From assembly GCA_910574935.1 (NCBI GenBank), contig CAJTCU010000010.1:57466-121465 (forward strand): a stretch of DNA of 64,000 nt, given 5' to 3'. Of this stretch, positions 60,909 to 64,000 are shown in pieces (within the stretch, counting starts at the first letter, position 1; each line of letters opens with the position of its first letter). Source of the stretch: Oscillospiraceae bacterium. Its GTDB lineage: Bacteria; Bacillota; Clostridia; Oscillospirales; Acutalibacteraceae. A program made the translations under genes and the position numbers. The notes under the pieces were generated by a model. That model had not been told where the DNA came from. It was given only the letters and a program-made list of their open reading frames with translations, and ran no database searches.

Positions 60909-61022
60909 AATCTGTACTTCTTTATGCGAGGTTATCTAAATAGTGGTACGCTTTTCTTGAAAGAATTTGTTAGAAGTAGTAATATAAAAATACTTAGATA
61001 TATTTGGGAGGAGGAAAAGAAA

Positions 61023-62488
61023 GTGAATCGCATCACAGAAATAACAAAACGTGACATTTTGGATTTATTTAAAAATAGACTTCTTGCGAAATAGCTGCAA
61101 GCCGACCAGAGCACGCGGTCTAGGGGCGTTGGGCCCCTGGCAGGGTGTGGGGCAGAGCCCCATGGCCTTGCCGTAGGGCGCGTCCTTTGCGCCCGGAGGC
61201 CTTTTAGTACTCAATCAATTATTATTTTCGCAAGAGGTCTAATGTATTGGAAATAGATGATTTTTTTGCAACTAGAACTGTTCCGTATCCCTATTTTGGT
61301 AGGCTTGAAGAATTAGACTTCCTTTAAAGGTTATATAAGTTGAAAGATATGCCAAGCAATGATTCAAGATATGAAAATGCAGAACAGGATATTTGGCAAC
61401 ATACAGTTAATAACGATGATTATCCTGATTGTTGGGTTTTTGAAGATGAAAGATTTTATTTGCAAAATGGTGATGATGAAACATATTTGAAATTTCTATG
61501 TGAGGTGTTCCATCCTGCTGTCAGATATGAAAAAGGCTACTGGAAAGAGTTTCTAACAGAAATCAATAAATTACTGCAAAATGATGGATATGAGCTTTAT
61601 CCTGCGGAAAAGATATCTAATCGTGATGTTTATAAGTGGAGAATATATCAGCGAGGAGAATGTGCATTGTTCGTTCCATATTCGCAAAGGAATGCTAAAG
61701 ATATAAAAGAAAAAAGGATAGCTTTGTCTATAAACCGAAAAGCAAGAAATCAAATTTATCAATTTTTGGAGCGATGTAATGTTGAATATCAAGCAACCGA
61801 TGATACAGGATGGAATTATAGTACAAATATAGCGGCAGATGTTTTTTATGCCATACAGCAGTTTTATGTACCAAAGTGCTTTAATAGCCAAAAGGAATAT
61901 GTTGAAACTGATAATTTGCAAGATTTTATAATCTCTAATTCACCATTTTGTGTATTGGATGCAATAGAGCTTTTTGCCAGACATAGTATGTTGGATGACT
62001 TTGAAGCCCAAATTAACACAATACTAAAATTGAATGATATTACGTTTCAGCTTAGCAATGGGAAAATAGCAAATTCATTTGATGTTCAAATAACTCATAG
62101 CTCATTGGGAACAGTGGAAGAAGCTGGATTGAAAGAATTGTTGCAAGATGCATCTAAATATTATGATGCAAACAATATGCAAATTGCAGTAGAAAAACTT
62201 TGGGATGCGTTTGAAAGATTAAAAACGTATTATTGTTCTCCAACCATAGACAAGAAGAAATCTGTAAATAGGATTGTAAAGGATATGGGAAATGACCAAC
62301 AGGCGTTTATGGAATTGTTTGATAGAGAATTTCATGAACTTACATCTCTTGGAAATGATTTTAGGATTAGACACCATGAAACAACAAAGGTTGATATTCA
62401 AGATAAAAGGCACTTTGAATATTTTTATAAAAGATGTCTGACGTTAATTTCAACAGCGATTGAGTATTTAGATGGAAGATATTTATAA
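61023..62488 (+). pseudogene. AbiJ/HEPN-like gene split by a MITE and a stop codon
   Basis: It starts GTG 61023 (NRITEITKRDILDLFKN) after GGAGGAGG. The frame is then broken by a 164 bp insertion that opens with a TA duplication (61076-61241). Removal of insertion and one TA gives the continuous sequence LFKNNVLEIDDFFATRT. A TAA at 61325-61327 then interrupts FL-x-RLYKLKDMP, and the frame stays open to 62488. The C-terminal helical part has DFRIRHHETTK, an R-x(3-4)-H motif of HEPN RNases. The family resembles AbiJ-type abortive-infection proteins; this name is from pattern memory. Confidence 0.7.
61076..61241. mobile_element. MITE family C inside the AbiJ-like gene (166 bp with both TAs)
   Basis: The left end TAGACTTCTTGCGAAATA and the right-end complement TAGACCTCTTGCGAAAATAA are inverted repeats with TA at each tip. 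The interior is GC-rich (GGGGCGTTGGGCCCC dyad). It has no coding capacity. Excision leaving one TA restores the host reading frame, which shows TA target duplication directly. Confidence 0.85.
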
Positions 62489-62571
62489 AACTAAGAAATC
62501 AAGTTCCCTTTATAGTTTTGTATAAGAGTGGATTTGTGCTTATAATAAAGCTGCAAGGAGGTTGATGTCCT

Positions 62572-62751
62572 ATGAGAGAAAAGAAAAATCATTTGTATGT
62601 GGATAGCCAAGAAAGAACATTGCTTTTACATAGTCTTGTGGAGCTGAAAAATCAGCATATACAGCAGGGCAGATATACGGACTGCGTTGACGAGTTAATT
62701 TTTAAAGTTGTAAACGCACCGATTAAGAGAATGAAAATTGAATATGTCTAA
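62572..62751 (+). CDS. 59 aa mobile-element protein
   Basis: The ATG at 62572 follows AAGGAGGTTGATGTCCT. The 59 aa product (MREKKNHLYVDSQERTLLL...) is helical and ends VNAPIKRMKIEYV. Short proteins of this shape are common just upstream of parA on Clostridial conjugative elements; the function is unknown. Confidence 0.62.
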   Translation: MREKKNHLYVDSQERTLLLHSLVELKNQHIQQGRYTDCVDELIFKVVNAPIKRMKIEYV

Positions 62752-62879
62752 GGCACATCATTATGAAGCCGCTTATTCTTATTTGCTTTTAAGAGTAAGC
62801 GGCTTTTTTGCGTTTTCTGGTACTGTTACATAGCCACCTTGACATAGTGGCTAAATCTATGCGAAAGGAGGACGCACCT

Positions 62880-63065
62880 ATGTCAAATTGCAAAGTAATC
62901 GCTCTGACAAACCAGAAAGGCGGTGTCGGAAAGACCACCACGGCGGTAAATCTGGGTGTCAGTCTGGCACAGCAGGGTAAAAAAGTCCTGCTGATTGATG
63001 CCGATGCACAGGCAAATTTAACCATGTCCTTCGGTTACAGCCGACCAGACGACTTCCGTGGTTAA
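62880..63065 (+). pseudogene. parA: ParA-like ATPase, truncated
   Basis: It starts at 62880 after AAAGGAGG. The 61 aa fragment has the deviant Walker [15 protein letters not shown] and Walker A' [12 protein letters not shown] of ParA/Soj. It then breaks off (SRPDDFRG, stop) where intact proteins continue for about 200 residues. The break at about 63060 marks a recombination junction with the oppositely oriented genes that follow. Confidence 0.85.
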
Positions 63066-63114
63066 AGGATAAATGTACCGCATACCCATTGAGCAGTAGC
63101 CGGGAAGCCTTGAT

Positions 63115-63498
63115 TTACGGGGGTTCTGTATTTTCTAAAGCGTGACATTTCCCCCTCTGTTTCCGCTTGCGCTGTGCGGCTCGGATTCTTTTCATGCGTC
63201 CGGCGCAATCCGGGCAGTATTTCACCCTATTGGATTTTGGGAGAAACTGACCGCCGCACTCGGTACAGCGTTTCAGTTCTGCCCGGTGCAAAAGGGCGGC
63301 TTCCAGTTTCCAGTCAAGGGGAAGTACGGCAGAGGTAAACCAGCGGCAGAGAAGCGAATAGCTGATACTCTGCACACATACGCAGCCGCCCCAGTCCAGC
63401 ACAATGCAGTTGCCGTTATCGTAGTTGCAGCACTCATGCACAAGGCGGCGGGCGGCTCTGTACTGTGGGTAGTCCATGTAGGGGCGTTTACCGTTCAT
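63115..63498 (-). CDS. Cys-rich VLP-domain protein, copy 2
   Basis: The 127 aa protein starts at 63498 (MNGKRPYMDYPQYRAARRL) after AAGGGGCAGG. It shares with copy 1 LVHECCNYDNGNC, CVCVQSISYSLLCRWF and a C-terminal zinc ribbon CTECGGQF...VKYCPDC. It overlaps the relaxase-tail frame by 11 nt, so the two were translationally coupled. It is inverted relative to copy 1 at 52939. Confidence 0.82.
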   Translation of the reverse strand: MNGKRPYMDYPQYRAARRLVHECCNYDNGNCIVLDWGGCVCVQSISYSLLCRWFTSAVLPLDWKLEAALLHRAELKRCTECGGQFLPKSNRVKYCPDCAGRMKRIRAAQRKRKQRGKCHALENTEPP

Positions 63499-63709
63499 TT
63501 TCCTGCCCCTTTCCACGCTCCGGCTTGCGTCTTAAAATCTGTTCAATGTTGCCCTTTACAGTCTGCAATTCTTTTGTTTTCTCCCTCTTTTCCCGGTACT
63601 CGTTGTAAAGGCTGTTCTTCTCCCTCATAAGCTGCTCAATCTCCGCTTGTAATGTCTTGGACGCTGGCAGCTTTGGGGTGGCAACCCCAACAAGATTCCC
63701 ATAGGACAA
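63488..63709 (-). pseudogene. C-terminal fragment of a mobilisation relaxase
   Basis: The 73 aa coiled-coil piece (IEQLMREKNSLYNEYREKRE, then KGNIEQILRRKPE) matches the C-terminal end of MobA/MobL-type relaxases of Tn4451-like elements. The relaxase catalytic domain (His triad) is missing upstream, so the gene is truncated at about 63700. The start shown (TTG) is only the limit of the open frame. Confidence 0.6.
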
Positions 63710-63951
63710 AATGAGCGATTAGCGAAATTTGGTACTGTGGTAGAATCTTGCTCTAAGTAACTGACGGATTCCGCTGTGCTGGCTTTTGCCGTTTTCCCCC
63801 GGCTTGCGTGGCGTGGATTCTGCCAATTTTGCGGCGGTATTTTCCCATACAGTAAAGCCGGAAATAAGCAAAATGGGCGCAAAAAAACAGGAAACCTTTT
63901 TCCTTGATTTCCTGTTTCGTATCTTCGCCAATAGCGGCGGTTATCCTGTTG
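63710..63951. other. Junction region with no assignable gene
   Basis: It lies on the minus strand between a regulator's stop codon and the relaxase remnant. A frame from a TTG (about 63931) begins AKIRNRKSRKKVSCFFAPIL, with one hydrophobic segment, but has no ribosome site or family resemblance. Confidence 0.35.
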
Positions 63952-64000
63952 CTATTCCCCGGAAGTAAACTTGTAGCCTATGCCTAAAACGGTCTTTATG
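63952..64000 (-). CDS. C-terminal end of an OmpR-family response regulator (partial)
   Basis: The last 15 codons visible read IKTVLGIGYKFTSGE, then TAG. The GIGYKF motif is the final beta hairpin of the winged-helix domain of OmpR-type regulators (VanR, VncR, SaeR). The rest lies beyond the window. Confidence 0.7.
   Translation of the reverse strand, partial: IKTVLGIGYKFTSGE

Overview
The window looks like chromosome of a GC-rich gut Firmicute, probably of the Oscillospiraceae/Ruminococcaceae (Clostridia). This is inferred from the gene families (YwiB-type DUF1934 next to argS, CinA, ThiI with a cysteine desulfurase, VanW, short GluQ-type synthetase), strong AGGAGG ribosome sites, TTG starts, and GC-rich core genes interrupted by AT-richer mobile DNA. 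No rRNA or tRNA gene was recognised. No CRISPR array is present.

Layout. 1-6100: a sugar-type ABC operon on the minus strand (two tandem duplicated solute-binding lipoproteins and the start of a permease), a small secreted protein, and an AgrC/AgrA-like LytTR two-component pair. 6100-10100: accessory DNA with an XRE regulator, a ribbon-helix-helix-like protein, a nonsense-mutated Rpn-type nuclease, a radical SAM protein and a decayed region with an hsdM-like remnant. 10100-46200: mostly core genes, namely M42 peptidase, dCMP deaminase, DUF1624 membrane protein, GluQ-type synthetase, CinA, hydrolase, GNAT, ThiI, HAD, cysteine desulfurase, 2-hydroxyacid dehydrogenase, NAD synthetase, VanW protein, GT28 glycolipid synthase, AlkD-like protein, ArgS, DUF1934, MurI, Ddl, a P-type ATPase, a ricin-fold protein with a repeat linker and a lysine-rich tail, a GT2/YfhO pair, and a complete potABCD-type polyamine operon behind a long structured leader. 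Gaps between these genes carry short TA-flanked inverted-repeat elements (MITEs) and GC-rich dispersed repeats.

46200-64000 is an AT-richer composite island. It starts with a VncRS/Vex-like regulator-kinase-exporter locus whose two promoters carry the same direct-repeat operator at the same spacing. It continues with conjugative/mobilisable-element genes: a winged-helix protein with a damaged start, two Cys-rich VLP proteins in opposite orientation, a RepA-like protein, a truncated serine recombinase, TnpV, a complete large serine recombinase, a truncated ParA and a relaxase tail. Its cargo includes an unrecognised two-gene unit (55719-57871: soluble 230 aa protein plus 482 aa glycine-zipper membrane protein), which is the best candidate for an undescribed system. 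It also includes an AbiJ/HEPN-like gene split by a MITE whose precise removal restores the reading frame. The window ends in the last codons of another OmpR-type regulator on the minus strand.
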